Shown here piece by piece: positions 25,986-35,206 of a DNA stretch of 64,000 nucleotides. Each line of letters opens with the position of its first letter. Positions within the stretch are counted from its first letter, which is position 1. The stretch covers positions 3,499,001 through 3,563,000 of the forward strand of contig NZ_CP045851.1 in assembly GCF_009650215.1 (NCBI RefSeq). The letters are read 5' to 3'. Made by a program: the position numbers and the translations under genes. Under the pieces are notes generated by a model. The model saw only the letters and a program-made list of their open reading frames with translations. It did no database searches and was not told the DNA's origin. Origin of the DNA: Actinomarinicola tropica (GTDB taxonomy: Bacteria > Actinomycetota > Acidimicrobiia > Acidimicrobiales > SKKL01).

Positions 25986-27131
25986 TCAGTCGTTGCGGGG
26001 ACCGGTCCACACCGGTCGGTCGGCGGTGGAGAGCAGGTACTCGACGAGGTCGTCGATCTGGTTCTCGGTCAGGTTGAGGTTGGGCATGCCGCGCTGGTCC
26101 TCGGGGGCCATCGGCTTCTCCGCCGGGGGGTTCCGCAGCCAGGCCTCGAGCTGGCCGCGGTTGACGTCGCCGTTCTCGTCGTAGAGCTCGAAGATGCCGC
26201 CGGCGTAGCTGCGCCGGGAGGCGAAGTGCGTGAGGTCCGGCGCGACGCCCGCCACGAGCGGCACCGGGTTGACGTCACCCGGCTGGGTCTCGAGGCCGCG
26301 GATGGAGTGGCAGCTCGCGCAGTTCGCCTCGAACGCCTCGCGGCCACGGGCCTGCGACGCGGTCTCCGGCTCGCCGACGTCCTGGGCCTGCTCCTCGAGC
26401 CAGGCGTCGTACTCGTCCTGCGGCAGGGCGATGACCCGCATGCGCATCACGCCGTGGCTGAGGCCGCAGAACTCGGTGCACTGGCCGAAGAAGTAGCCGG
26501 GCTCGTCGCTCTCCATGCTCAGCGTGTGGGTGCGACCGGGGACGGCGTCGCGCTTGCCGTTGAGGCGGGGGATCCAGAAGCTGTGGATCACGTCGTTCGA
26601 CTCGATCGACAGGTTCACCTGGCGACCGGCGGGGATGACCATCTCGGTGGCGGTGGAGAAGTCGAACTCGCCGTCGTCGTCGACGTCGTAGTTGAACTGC
26701 CACCACCACTGGTTGCCGACCACGTTGATGTCGACCGCGTCGTCGTCGCGCTTCTCGAGCTCGAAGATCGTGACGAGGGTGAACACGGCGACGAAGGCGA
26801 GGATGACGGCGGGGAGGATCGTCCAGCCGAGCTCGAGCGGCGTGTTGCCGTGGGTCTGCGTCGGCACGACGCTGTCGTCGTCGCCCTTGCGCTGGCGGAA
26901 GCGCCACGCGATGACCAGCACGCCGACCTCGACGAGCACGAACACCACACCGGCGATCAGGAAGACCGGCCCGACGAGGTCCTGGATGGTGCGAGCGGCG
27001 GGGCCCTCGGGCTCGAGCGTGTCGAGCGGCGCGTCCTCGGCGCAGCCGCTGAGGACCAGCACCAGGCCGGCCAGGCCGGCGAGGAGCCAGGACCGCCGTG
27101 AGCGGTGGGAGGTCGTCTTCACGGAGGTCAT
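25986..27131 (-). CDS. ctaC: Cytochrome c oxidase subunit II fused to cytochrome c (caa3 type)
   Basis: A 381-residue lipoprotein. The lipobox is LSGC with Cys30; two membrane helices follow. The CuA site is complete: His183, Cys218, Glu220, Cys222, His226 and Met229 (in GQCTEFCGLSHGVM). A C-terminal cytochrome c domain has CASCH at 271-275 and a candidate axial Met in RGMPNL. This fusion defines a caa3-type oxidase that takes electrons without a separate soluble cytochrome. Its start overlaps the stop of the upstream acid-tailed membrane protein gene by four bases. Confidence 0.95.
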   Translation of the reverse strand: MTSVKTTSHRSRRSWLLAGLAGLVLVLSGCAEDAPLDTLEPEGPAARTIQDLVGPVFLIAGVVFVLVEVGVLVIAWRFRQRKGDDDSVVPTQTHGNTPLELGWTILPAVILAFVAVFTLVTIFELEKRDDDAVDINVVGNQWWWQFNYDVDDDGEFDFSTATEMVIPAGRQVNLSIESNDVIHSFWIPRLNGKRDAVPGRTHTLSMESDEPGYFFGQCTEFCGLSHGVMRMRVIALPQDEYDAWLEEQAQDVGEPETASQARGREAFEANCASCHSIRGLETQPGDVNPVPLVAGVAPDLTHFASRRSYAGGIFELYDENGDVNRGQLEAWLRNPPAEKPMAPEDQRGMPNLNLTENQIDDLVEYLLSTADRPVWTGPRND

Positions 27132-28027
27132 TCCTCGGTGTCTCCAGCGTCGGTGTCAGCGTCGGAGTCGTCCGACTGGTCCTCGTCGGTGTCCACGGAG
27201 GACTCGCCCTCGTCCTGGGCATCGTCCTCGTCCAGCGCGTCGTCGGCGCCGCCGTGGTCCTCCACATCTTCGCCGTGCCCACCCACGTAGTGGAAATCGC
27301 GCTCGCCGGCACCGATGCCGACGATGCCGCCGACCACCAGGGACACACCGCCGAGGAGCAGCACGGCCGTGATCACGCCCCGGCTCACGGCCGGTCGGGA
27401 GGCGATCAAGGCGGCGACGCCCATGATGAGGATGGCCGTCACCGAGAAGACCGCGATCGAGCCCCACTTCGAGAGGGCGAGCAGCATCCGGGAGGCGAAG
27501 AAGACGAAGGTGGCGATGCCGATGATCGCGACGGCCGGGATCTCGACCGGCTGCATCACCCGGTTGCGGATCGCACGGTTCGCCGCCGGATCGCCGGTGG
27601 CCCGGTCGGCCCAGGCGGTGGCGGTCCACTCGACGGCGGCGATGACGAGCAGGGCGATGCCCACGCCGGTGAGCAGCGGCTCGACCACGAGGCCGATGAC
27701 GACGGCGACCACGCCGAAGGCGGTGACGACCGGCCAGAGCGAGAGGTCGGTGTGCGGGCGGGCGGCGGGCAGGGCCTCGGTGCCGGCGACCTGGGCGACG
27801 GCCTCGGCCTCGGCGTCGCGGAACGCCGTGGTGACCACGCCGTACGTGATCGAGGTGGCCGCGGTGGACACGAGGACCACGTAGCCGAGCTGGTCGCCGA
27901 CCGCGCCGCTCCAGCCGAACGACAAGACCCCCACCGGCGAACCGCCCGAGGCCAGGCCGAGCACGGCGGCGGCCACGAGGGCGAAGGCGGCGAGTCCGAA
28001 GTAGACCTTTGCTCCGACAGTGATCAT
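27128..28027 (-). CDS. Membrane protein with long acidic C-terminal tail, in the oxidase operon
   Basis: A 299-residue protein with about seven hydrophobic helices up to residue 235, then a roughly 60-residue tail made largely of Asp, Glu and Ser (DALDEDDAQDEGESSVDTDE). The first helix region KVYFGLAAFALVAAAVLGLASG and the whole layout do not match any oxidase subunit I can name. It is co-transcribed between the COX III paralog and ctaC (9-base gap and 4-base overlap). Likely a lineage-specific accessory subunit of the oxidase (inference). Confidence 0.7.
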   Translation of the reverse strand: MITVGAKVYFGLAAFALVAAAVLGLASGGSPVGVLSFGWSGAVGDQLGYVVLVSTAATSITYGVVTTAFRDAEAEAVAQVAGTEALPAARPHTDLSLWPVVTAFGVVAVVIGLVVEPLLTGVGIALLVIAAVEWTATAWADRATGDPAANRAIRNRVMQPVEIPAVAIIGIATFVFFASRMLLALSKWGSIAVFSVTAILIMGVAALIASRPAVSRGVITAVLLLGGVSLVVGGIVGIGAGERDFHYVGGHGEDVEDHGGADDALDEDDAQDEGESSVDTDEDQSDDSDADTDAGDTEE

Positions 28028-28036
28028 TCCCGTGCC

Positions 28037-28654
28037 TTACTTGATGTTGTAGATGGCCGCCCAGATCATGGCGTAGGCGAGGACGCTGGCGTGCCAGAAC
28101 AGGGCGGCGGCGGTCAGTCCCTCGTGGTCCTTGGCGGAGTACTGGCCGCCGAGGGCCCGGAAGGACATGAGGGCGAGGAAGATCATGGCCACGACGAGCA
28201 TGACGATCTGGGTGCCGGTGATGGCGTAGATCAGCACCGCCTGCACCGCGTGCTCGCCGGCGACCTCCCAGCCCATCCAGCCGTAGAGGAAGGAGGCCTG
28301 GTTGAGGAAGGCGGCGGACAGCACGAGCGTGATGCCCGCGGCGAGGTAGGTGTTCATCCGGTCGTCGTGGGCGATCGCCCACTTGACCCACTGCACGGTG
28401 ACCGACGACATCAGCAGCGTGACGAGCATGACCGACGCCGGGGTGAGGGGGATGGTGCCGGCGCCGTCGGGGATCCACCCCTCGCCGAACTCCTGGCGGT
28501 TGACGGCGTAGAGGGCGAACATGCCGGCGAACGCCATGGCGATGGCGCCGACGGTGAGGGCGGTGCCGATCAGCAGCAGCCGGGGCCGGGCCGGCTCGGC
28601 CGGCGGGGCCTCGGGGATGAGGTCGGTGACGACGGCGGGGGTGGCGGCGCTCAT
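28037..28654 (-). CDS. Cytochrome c oxidase subunit III paralog
   Basis: A 205-residue membrane protein with five to six helices. It ends GLTAAALFWHASVLAYAMIWAAIYNIK, matching the last helix of subunit III (YWHFVDIVWILIF), and contains MLVTLLMSSVTVQWVKWAI comparable to the COX III second or third helix. It is a second, diverged subunit III next to a diverged subunit I; its ATG overlaps that gene's stop by four bases. It presumably forms a I-III sub-complex with that paralog. Confidence 0.75.
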   Translation of the reverse strand: MSAATPAVVTDLIPEAPPAEPARPRLLLIGTALTVGAIAMAFAGMFALYAVNRQEFGEGWIPDGAGTIPLTPASVMLVTLLMSSVTVQWVKWAIAHDDRMNTYLAAGITLVLSAAFLNQASFLYGWMGWEVAGEHAVQAVLIYAITGTQIVMLVVAMIFLALMSFRALGGQYSAKDHEGLTAAALFWHASVLAYAMIWAAIYNIK

Positions 28655-30252
28655 GCCGACGCGTCCTCCTGGGCGGTCTCGGTGAACAGCGGCCGCTCGT
28701 CGGTCACGACGGGCGCCTCGGGGAAGTTGCCGCGGACGGGGGGCGAGGCGGTGGCCCACTCCAGGGTGTGACCGCCCCACGGGTCGTTCGGGACGTCCTC
28801 GCTCGAGCGCCGGCCCTGGAAGAGGGCGGCGACGCCGGCGAGCACGCCGAGCAGGACGAGGGCGACGCCGGCCGCACCAGCGAGGTTCAGCGCCTCGACG
28901 CCGTCGCGAGCGGTGGCGACCTCGGGGGCGTCAGGCTGGTCGAGCGCACCCGCGGCCAGCATGGCGGCGCCGGCGAGCAGGGAGCCGAGGGCGACGACGG
29001 CGGGGACGAGCTTGCCCGGGCCGTCGACGAGGAGGCGGCCGTAGACCTTCGGGGCCCAGAACCACGTGCCGGCGAACACCGCGACGATCACCGAGCCGAC
29101 GACCAGGTGGAGGTGGCCGAGCGCCCAGGTGGTGCCCATGAGGTCGAGGGGTTCGACGACGTGGACGGCCCCGGCGGCGGTGGCCGCGACGAGCACGAGG
29201 CCGGCGGTGAGGGCGCCGATGACCGGGGCGGCCGGGCGGAGGCCGCCGCGCATGGTCTCGCCGGAGAGGGCGAGCACCATCAGGACCGGGAGGATGGCGA
29301 GCACGCCCATGGCGACGAACAGCGGATCGTCGGCGATCGCCATCGGGTCGTCGCGCAGCGCACCGAGCTGGGCCCACGAGCCGATGGCCAGGGCGCCGAA
29401 GAGGCCGATGGCGACCTGGACCGCACCCTGCATCCGCTGCCGGGCACCGGCGAACACGGGGATGACGTCGGCGATGATGCCGAGCACGGGGATGGCGATC
29501 ACGTAGATCTGCGGCTGGGAGACGAGCCAGGAGAGCTGCGGGAGGATCGCCTCGTTGGCGCCGAAGAGCGCCTGGCCGTACCGGTGGTCGATGTAGATGA
29601 CGAGCAGGCTGCCGATGGCGACGGGGAAGGTCAGCAGCCACACCGACCCGGCGACGAGCATCGAGAAGCTGAAGAGCGGGGTGCGGCGCAGGGTCATGCC
29701 CGTGGTGCGCAGGCCGAGGACGGTGGTGACGACGCACACGGTGGCGAGCAGCAGGGCGGCGATCACGACGATCGTGGCGAGCAGCCACAGGTCGGTGCCC
29801 TTCAGGTCGCTGCCGCCGGGGCCGCCGCCGACGAGGTAGCCGGCGATCCACAGGGCGCCGCCGAGGGCCCAGGTCCAGAAGGCGAGGTTGGCCGCCCGCC
29901 CGAAGGCCAGCGTGGTGGCGCCGACCTGGAGGGGCACGACCACCATCGCCAGGCCGAGCAGCGCGGGGATGGCGAACAGGACGACGAGCCCGATGCGGTG
30001 GGCGCTCACCATCTGGGTGAGCACGTCGGCGTCGAGCAGCGAGATGCTGTCGACCGTCGTGCGCTCGATGTCGAGCAGCAGGCCGACGGCCAGGGCGGCG
30101 ACGAGCCCGATGAAGGAGCCGCCGAGGAACATCCGGCCGACGCGGGCACCGTCGCCGGTGCCGACGACGTTGGCGAGATCGCCGAACTCGCCCTCGGCGG
30201 GGGCCTCGGTGCCGGTGGTGCCGGTCGCCGGTGCGGTCTCGGTGATCGTCAT
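28651..30252 (-). CDS. Heme-copper oxidase subunit I paralog lacking all CuB ligands
   Basis: A 533-residue homolog of COX I with about 12 helices. Aligned to the canonical subunit encoded at 23914-25941, the heme ligands are kept: His85 (MVSAHRIGLV), His380 and His382 (WALGHLHLVV). The copper site is gone: the HPEVY His is Gln246 in SQPQIY, Glu is Gln248, and the WAHH pair is Gln295-Leu296 in SWAQLG. Tyr250 is retained. Neighbouring landmarks such as VVPLQVG, PVLGIIADVIPVF and TWFWAPKVYGRLL align well, so this is a true paralog. It should bind two hemes but not reduce O2 by the known mechanism. It is first in the ctaC-F operon. Confidence 0.88.
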   Translation of the reverse strand: MTITETAPATGTTGTEAPAEGEFGDLANVVGTGDGARVGRMFLGGSFIGLVAALAVGLLLDIERTTVDSISLLDADVLTQMVSAHRIGLVVLFAIPALLGLAMVVVPLQVGATTLAFGRAANLAFWTWALGGALWIAGYLVGGGPGGSDLKGTDLWLLATIVVIAALLLATVCVVTTVLGLRTTGMTLRRTPLFSFSMLVAGSVWLLTFPVAIGSLLVIYIDHRYGQALFGANEAILPQLSWLVSQPQIYVIAIPVLGIIADVIPVFAGARQRMQGAVQVAIGLFGALAIGSWAQLGALRDDPMAIADDPLFVAMGVLAILPVLMVLALSGETMRGGLRPAAPVIGALTAGLVLVAATAAGAVHVVEPLDLMGTTWALGHLHLVVGSVIVAVFAGTWFWAPKVYGRLLVDGPGKLVPAVVALGSLLAGAAMLAAGALDQPDAPEVATARDGVEALNLAGAAGVALVLLGVLAGVAALFQGRRSSEDVPNDPWGGHTLEWATASPPVRGNFPEAPVVTDERPLFTETAQEDASA

Positions 30253-30457
30253 GGGTGTGGATGCCTCGACGTGTTCGACGGTGCTCGAGATGAGGTCATG
30301 GCGGACCGTCCCCGGGCCGCGCGCACCCCTCCGAACACCTCGTCGGAGTGGGTTTCACTACGGGCGGGGACACTACACAGTCCGGCTCGGCGGCTTCGAA
30401 CTCGCCCCCCGGCGTCGGGCCGGGTGACCGCGTTCACAAGCGGCCCCGCGGTGGGGC
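30253..30457. other. Intergenic region between ctaB and the oxidase operon
   Basis: 205 bases with no gene. The promoter of the leftward oxidase operon must lie here; TAGTGT and TAGTGA hexamers are present on the minus strand near 30355-30375, but no clear -35 box can be assigned. Nothing else recognised. Confidence 0.35.
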
Positions 30458-31354
30458 TCACAGCGGCACCTCGACGAACTGGTCGAGGGCCATCGCACCG
30501 AACAGCAGGGTGACGTAGGTGATCGACCATCCGAAGAGCCGCATCGCCGCGCGCGTGGTGCCGGAGCGGTGCAGGGCCACCGCGAACCAGAGGAACAGGC
30601 CGCCGAGGACGACGGCGGCGGCGCCGTAGACCCAGCCCATCTCGGCCACGGGCCAGAAGACGATCGTCAGGGCCCACAGGAGCAGGGTGTAGCCGATGAT
30701 GCGGGTGGTCGTCGTCTTGAGCGAGGCCACCGAGGGCAGCATCGGCACGTCGACCGCGGCGTAGTCGTCCTTGTACTTCACGGCCAGCGCCCAGAAGTGG
30801 GGCGGCGTCCAGTAGAAGATGACGGCGAAGAGGACGACCGGCGCCCAGTCCAGGGTGCCGGTGACCGCCGACCAGCCGATGAGGACCGGGGCGGCACCCG
30901 CAGCGCCGCCGATGACGATGTTGCGCTCCGACGTGCGCTTCAGCCACAGCGTGTAGACGAAGACGTAGAAGAGGCAGGCGGCGACGGCGAGGACGGCGCT
31001 CAGCAGGTTCACGAACGCCCAGAGCCAGGCGAAGGCGAGGACCTCGATCGTCACGGCGAAGATCAGCGCGTTCCGCGGGGTCACGACGCCGGTGACGAGC
31101 GGGCGGTTCTTCGTGCGCTCCATCACGGCGTCGATGTCGCGGTCGACGTACATGTTGATGGCGTTGGCGCCGCCCGCGGCCAGGGTCCCGCCGACGACGG
31201 TCGCCACCATGAGCCAGATCGAGGGGAGGCCGCGCTCCGCCACGATCATCGTGGGGACCGTGGTGACGAGCAGGAGCTCGATGATCCTCGGCTTGGTGAG
31301 CGCCACGTAGCCCGCGATCTGCGCGCGGAGCGTCGGTGACCCGGTCGTGAGCAC
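30458..31354 (-). CDS. ctaB: Protoheme IX farnesyltransferase (heme O synthase)
   Basis: A 298-residue membrane prenyltransferase of the UbiA superfamily. The first Asp-rich motif is [15 protein letters not shown] (about residues 66-80), and the second conserved loop [26 protein letters not shown] is nearly invariant in CtaB. GTG 31354 is the start; upstream sequence is the divergent ctaA control region. It farnesylates heme B to heme O for the caa3 oxidase next door. Confidence 0.95.
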   Translation of the reverse strand: MLTTGSPTLRAQIAGYVALTKPRIIELLLVTTVPTMIVAERGLPSIWLMVATVVGGTLAAGGANAINMYVDRDIDAVMERTKNRPLVTGVVTPRNALIFAVTIEVLAFAWLWAFVNLLSAVLAVAACLFYVFVYTLWLKRTSERNIVIGGAAGAAPVLIGWSAVTGTLDWAPVVLFAVIFYWTPPHFWALAVKYKDDYAAVDVPMLPSVASLKTTTTRIIGYTLLLWALTIVFWPVAEMGWVYGAAAVVLGGLFLWFAVALHRSGTTRAAMRLFGWSITYVTLLFGAMALDQFVEVPL

Positions 31355-31449
31355 GGGTCGAGAGTAGGACCGAGTCGATCCGGAAGGCCAAAGCAGGTCG
31401 GTTCCGTGCCGTCCGTCATGCCGACTTCGTGGTGGCCGCCGCCCGGTCC

Positions 31450-31455
31450 TACCAT
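31450..31455 (+). promoter_or_regulatory. Probable leaderless -10 element (TACCAT) of ctaA
   Basis: TACCAT is followed after seven bases by the GTG at 31463. This is the classic actinobacterial leaderless arrangement and is the reason for preferring 31463 over a longer in-frame start at 31406. Confidence 0.55.
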
Positions 31456-31462
31456 CGACCCC

Positions 31463-32428
31463 GTGGCTCGCCGCACCTCCCCTGCCGAGCGGACGGTCTC
31501 GCCGGCGACGTTCCGGCGCATCACGCTGGCGGTCCTCGTCACCCAGGTCGTCATCGTGCTCACCGGTGCCGCGGTGCGGCTCACCGGCTCCGGCCTCGGC
31601 TGCTCCAACTGGCCGAACTGCACCGAGGAGCGGCTCGTCGCCCCGATGGAGTACAACGCGCTCATCGAGTTCGTGAACCGGCTGGTGTCCTTCCCCGTGC
31701 TCGCCGCGGTGCTGGTGGCCCTCTGGGCCGCCCGACGGCGCACCCCCTACCGGTCGGACCTGTTCACGCTCTCCGCCGTGATCCTCGGCGGCGTCGTCGC
31801 CCAGGTGCTGATCGGCGCCGTCGTCGTGTGGCTGCACCTCCTGCCCTCGACGGTGATCGTCCACTTCCTCATCTCGATGGTCCTCATCGGCACGTCGGTC
31901 GCGCTCCACCACCGAGCCAGGGCCGACCTCGACGCCGACGGCCGGCCGGGCGGGGGGCGTCGGGCGTGGGTCGCGAGCCGGTCGCACGGCCTGGCCAACC
32001 TGCTCGTCGTCGGCGCGGGCGCCGTCCTCGTGACCGGCACGCTCGTCACCGGGTCGGGCCCGCACGGCGGCGACGAGGAGGCCGAGCGGCTCGGCCTCTT
32101 CCTCCCGACGATCACCCGCGTGCACGCCGTCACCGTGTGGATCTTCCTCGCGGTGCTCGTCGTCACCCTGCTCGTCCTGCGTCGCGAAGGTGCGCCGCGC
32201 ACGGTGCTGCAGGCCGGCACGACGATCCTCGCCGTCGGCGTCGCCCAGGGCTCGATCGGCTACCTCCAGTACTGGAACGGCGTGCCCGAGCTGCTCGTGT
32301 TCCTGCACATCATCGGCGCCATGGCCGTGTGGGGCACCGCCGTCTGGTTCCGCCTGGAGCACGCGGCCAGCGCGCGCGCCGGCGTCGACGCGGGTCCGGT
32401 GCCCGTCCCCGCGGGAGGTGCGACGTGA
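31463..32428 (+). CDS. ctaA: Heme A synthase
   Basis: A 321-residue membrane protein with eight helices arranged as two four-helix halves. The first extracytoplasmic loop has [14 protein letters not shown] with the Cys pair typical of CtaA, followed by EFVNRLVSF (ENxHR-like His replaced by Asn), and later [19 protein letters not shown] and [10 protein letters not shown] supply candidate heme-ligand His. It converts heme O to heme A for the caa3 oxidase. It diverges from ctaB across 108 bases and its stop overlaps the GTG of clpS. Confidence 0.93.
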   Translation: MARRTSPAERTVSPATFRRITLAVLVTQVVIVLTGAAVRLTGSGLGCSNWPNCTEERLVAPMEYNALIEFVNRLVSFPVLAAVLVALWAARRRTPYRSDLFTLSAVILGGVVAQVLIGAVVVWLHLLPSTVIVHFLISMVLIGTSVALHHRARADLDADGRPGGGRRAWVASRSHGLANLLVVGAGAVLVTGTLVTGSGPHGGDEEAERLGLFLPTITRVHAVTVWIFLAVLVVTLLVLRREGAPRTVLQAGTTILAVGVAQGSIGYLQYWNGVPELLVFLHIIGAMAVWGTAVWFRLEHAASARAGVDAGPVPVPAGGAT

Positions 32429-32715
32429 GCTCGCCCTCGCCCACCGAGCTCGACCTCCCGATCGGCGACCTCGACGCCGAGATCGAGGGACCGTGGGTCG
32501 TGATCGTGTGGAACGACCCCGTCAACCTCATGTCCTACGTGACCTTCGTCCTCCAGAAGCTGTTCGGGTACAGCGAGGAGAAGGCCACCCAGCTGATGCT
32601 CGACGTGCACCACAAGGGTCGGGCCGTCGTCTCGAGCGGCAGCCGCGAGAAGGCCGAGCTCGACGTGTTCCGGCTCCACGAGCACGGCCTCTGGGCCACC
32701 ATGCAGCAGGACTGA
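32425..32715 (+). CDS. clpS: ATP-dependent Clp protease adaptor ClpS
   Basis: A 96-residue protein with the ClpS core [20 protein letters not shown] followed by [20 protein letters not shown]. It delivers N-degron substrates to ClpA/ClpC. The GTG overlaps the ctaA stop (GTGA). The DUF2017 gene starts two bases after its stop, the usual actinobacterial pairing. Confidence 0.95.
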   Translation: MSSPSPTELDLPIGDLDAEIEGPWVVIVWNDPVNLMSYVTFVLQKLFGYSEEKATQLMLDVHHKGRAVVSSGSREKAELDVFRLHEHGLWATMQQD

Positions 32716-32716
32716 C

Positions 32717-33208
32717 GTGGGGCGCGACGGGGGGTTCGGGTTCTTCGACGAGCGGTGGGTGCGCCCCGCCGCCGACGACCGCTACGAGCTCGCGATCCCG
32801 AGCGGCGTGCAGGCGATGGTCCTCGACCTCATCGCCCGCCTCGACGAGCTGCTCCACAGCGACGCCGACGTGATCCGCCGCGTGTTCCCCACCGCCTACC
32901 CCGACGACCCCGAGCGGGAGGCCGGCTTCCAGGCCCTCGTGCGCGGCGAGCTGATCGACCGCCACCTCGCCGCCGCGCAGGTCATCGCCGACACGATCCG
33001 CGAGCCCACCCTCGACGAGGCGCAGCTCACGTCGTGGATGACCGCGCTCAACGCCGTGCGACTCATCCTCGGCACCGCGCTCGACGTGCAGGACGACGAG
33101 CCGATGCAGGTCGACCTCGACAGCGAGGAGGGTCCGGCGCAGATGGCGTACCAGGTGCTCAGCGAGCTGGTCGACGACATCGTGACCGCGCTGCGGACCC
33201 GCCTCTGA
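32717..33208 (+). CDS. DUF2017 family protein
   Basis: A 163-residue mainly helical soluble protein. It matches the DUF2017 family through FPTAYPDDPEREAGFQALVRGEL and WMTALNAVRLILGTALDV. Members stand next to clpS in actinobacteria, hinting at a role in Clp-dependent proteolysis, but no function is established. GTG 32717 lies one base after the clpS stop. Confidence 0.88.
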   Translation: MGRDGGFGFFDERWVRPAADDRYELAIPSGVQAMVLDLIARLDELLHSDADVIRRVFPTAYPDDPEREAGFQALVRGELIDRHLAAAQVIADTIREPTLDEAQLTSWMTALNAVRLILGTALDVQDDEPMQVDLDSEEGPAQMAYQVLSELVDDIVTALRTRL

Positions 33209-33215
33209 GCCGACC

Positions 33216-34723
33216 TCAGCCCACGTCGCGCCGGCAGGAGAGCAGCGCGTCCATCAGCGTGTCCTGCACCTGGCCGACCACCCGAGGCGGCGGAGCCGGT
33301 GCCACCAGCGCCTTCACCGGGACCGCCACCAGCAGCTCGTCCCAGACGCACACGCCCACCTCGGGCTCGAACCCCTGGTCGACGACCCCGTAGATCACGA
33401 ACGACCGCGTGGCCGGTAGGGCGAGCGCCTCCATCGGATCGACGACGATGCCCATGTCGCTGCCCGGACCGGGGTCGCACGACGTGACGTCGAACCGCTC
33501 GCCGCGGCGCACCGCCTCGGCGAGGCTCCGCTCCGGCGCGGCGGCCACCCAGTCCGACAGCGCGGCATCGAGGACGTCGGCACTGGTGGCGTCCCGCGTC
33601 GCCGCGACGATGCGGGTGCAGAGGTCGCCCTCGAGGTCACGGCTGGTGACGAAGGCGTCGCCGGCCCAGGCGTCGGTGGCGTGGAGAGCGGCGACGGGGT
33701 CGATGCGCGCCGCGAGCATCAGGTAGAGCGAGATGGCGCCGAGCTCGCCTTCGTCGATCACGACCGCGCCGTCGGCGACCGCCGGCGGCTCGACATCGAC
33801 CCGCTCGAACCGGTCGAGGTGGGCGACGACGTCGAACAGCGCCAGCTCGCTCGTGGGCGGTCACGCAGCAGGTCGTCGACCGCCGCCCAGCCGCCCTCGG
33901 CCTGGACGATGCCGACCAGCGGCTCGCCGAGGACGTAGGACGCCCCCATCGACGCCACCAGCACCCCGGGGATCTCCTCGGCGAACGCCGCGTCGGCCTG
34001 CGCCATCGCCGTCTCCTCGTAGGCGGTGAGGTCGCCCTCGGAGAGCTGGGCGACGTAGCGGGACTCGACGAGGCTGGCATCGCCCTCGACCACGGCTCGG
34101 AACGCCGCCGCCTCACCGCTGTCCTCCATGTCGCCGAGCCGGCCGAGGTCGACGTGCTGGTCCTGCAGCGCGTGGACGAGCTCGTGCACGAGGGTCGCCT
34201 CGAGGTTGACGTCCACCTCCGTGCCCCGGACGACGACCCGGTCGGTCAGCGGGTCGTAGAACGCCAGCGTCCCCGTGTCGTTGAGGTCGTCGAACGCACC
34301 GCCCAGGTCGACGTCGCCCTCGAGGAGCCCGAGGCTGCGCAGCATGCTCGCGGCCTCGTACATCTCGTCCATGCCCTCCTCGCCCTCGACCTCCATGCCT
34401 CCGCCGGCACGGGTGACCTCGCTGTACTCCTCGGGCGTCAGGAAGTCGATGTGGACCGGGTGGTCGAACCGCAGCTCCCGCTCCTCCTCCACGAACGCCA
34501 CCAGGTCGACCACGCGCGGGTCCCACTCGTCGGGGTGGTCGGGACCGCCGTCGGACACGAACGAGTAGGCGGCGACTCCACCGACGAGCACGACCGCGAC
34601 GACCGCAGCGATGCGCGCCACCCGGCGGCGGAGCAGGTCCTCCGCCGACGGTCCCCCCGCGGGGGTCGCCGACACCACCGGCGGGGGCGGCGGCGGGGCG
34701 GACGTCGGCATCACGCCGGGCAC
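33216..34723 (-). pseudogene. Frameshifted membrane-anchored zinc peptidase (HELVHALQ type)
   Basis: Two leftward frames (34723-33758 and 33761-33216) read as one protein interrupted by a one-base shift near 33855. The first frame has an N-terminal membrane helix and the zinc motif HELVHALQDQH (about residue 184). It runs correctly to DDLLRDRP, then turns to nonsense (RASWRCSTSS). The other frame continues from the same point as PTSELALFDVVAHLDRFERV and on into MIDEGELGAISLYLML. Related peptidases have P-P-T-S-x-E at this position. Adding one C to the CCC run would restore it. It is either a recent pseudogene or a base-calling error; the intact product would be about 500 residues. Confidence 0.75.
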
Positions 34724-34782
34724 CGTAGACGGCGGCCCGACGGCCCCCGTGACCGGCTGGCGGCGGGCCCCGCGCGCACTGC

Positions 34783-34788
34783 TACAGT
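34783..34788 (+). promoter_or_regulatory. Probable -10 box (TACAGT) of the tRNA cluster
   Basis: TACAGT lies 24 bases before the mature 5' end of tRNA-Glu in the gap after the peptidase gene. No convincing -35 box is seen at normal spacing. Confidence 0.4.
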
Positions 34789-34812
34789 GACGGCGCCCTC
34801 ACACGAGAGCGA

Positions 34813-34885
34813 GCCCCCATCGTCCAGCGGCCTAGGACGCCTCCCTTTCAAGGAGGTAACACGGGTTCGAATCCCGTTGGGGGTG
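34813..34885 (+). tRNA. tRNA-Glu (anticodon TTC)
   Basis: A 73-base cloverleaf. The acceptor arm GCCCCCA pairs with TGGGGGT (with a terminal G-U), the anticodon loop CTTTCAA presents TTC, and the T arm is ACGGG TTCGAAT CCCGT. CCA is not encoded. Confidence 0.95.
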
Positions 34886-34918
34886 CGGCCCAGCCACCCC
34901 TCGGGGACGCTGGTTCGA

Positions 34919-34993
34919 GGTCCCGTGGTGCAGTTTGGAGTGCACGCCGGCCTGTCAAGCCGGAGGTCGCGGGTTCAAATCCCGTCGGGACCG
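34919..34993 (+). tRNA. tRNA-Asp (anticodon GTC)
   Basis: A 75-base cloverleaf with acceptor GGTCCCG pairing with CGGGACC, anticodon loop CTGTCAA presenting GTC between GCCGG and CCGG(A) arms, and T arm GCGGG TTCAAAT CCCGT. The discriminator base is G, as expected for tRNA-Asp. Confidence 0.95.
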
Positions 34994-35059
34994 CCACAGA
35001 CCTCGCCGCCCTCCGGGGCGGCGAGGGACGTTTCCCGCCCTCTACGGTGGGTGGGGCAC

Positions 35060-35135
35060 GGTCGAGTAGCTCAGTTGGCAGAGCGTCCGCCTGAAAAGCG
35101 GAAGGTCACCGGATCGACGCCGGTCTCGACCACCA
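35060..35135 (+). tRNA. tRNA-Phe (anticodon GAA), integration site of the mobile element
   Basis: A 76-base cloverleaf including the encoded CCA. Acceptor GGTCGAG pairs with CTCGACC, anticodon loop CTGAAAA presents GAA, and the T arm is ACCGG ATCGACG CCGGT. From the anticodon loop to just past the CCA the sequence is repeated exactly at 45479-45527, so the 3' half of this gene was supplied by the integrated element. Confidence 0.96.
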
Positions 35136-35139
35136 GACA
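35091..35139 (+). repeat. attL: 49-bp direct repeat overlapping the 3' part of tRNA-Phe
   Basis: The 49 bases from CTGAAAAGCGGAAGG to CACCAGACA are identical to 45479-45527. Flanking bases differ on both sides (CGTCCGC before and AGAGCCC after here; CACGAA and GCGAGGC at the other copy), which sets the borders. This is the typical product of integrase-mediated insertion into a tRNA gene. Confidence 0.93.
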
Positions 35140-35144
35140 AGAGC

Positions 35145-35184
35145 CCAGGTCAGAGCCCTACCGGCTCTGACCTGGTGTCGTTTT
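35145..35184 (+). terminator. Rho-independent-type hairpin after tRNA-Phe
   Basis: CCAGGTCAGAGCC (35145-35157) pairs perfectly with GGCTCTGACCTGG (35163-35175) across a five-base loop, followed by TGTCGTTTT. It lies just inside the element and would stop read-through from the tRNA operon. Confidence 0.75.
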
Positions 35185-35206
35185 CCGTGGCGGTTCCGGC
35201 CCAGCC

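Noticed and set aside
28651-30252. Nitric oxide reductase as an explanation for the COX I paralog
   Set aside because: NO reductases keep three His for the non-heme metal; here all three are lost.
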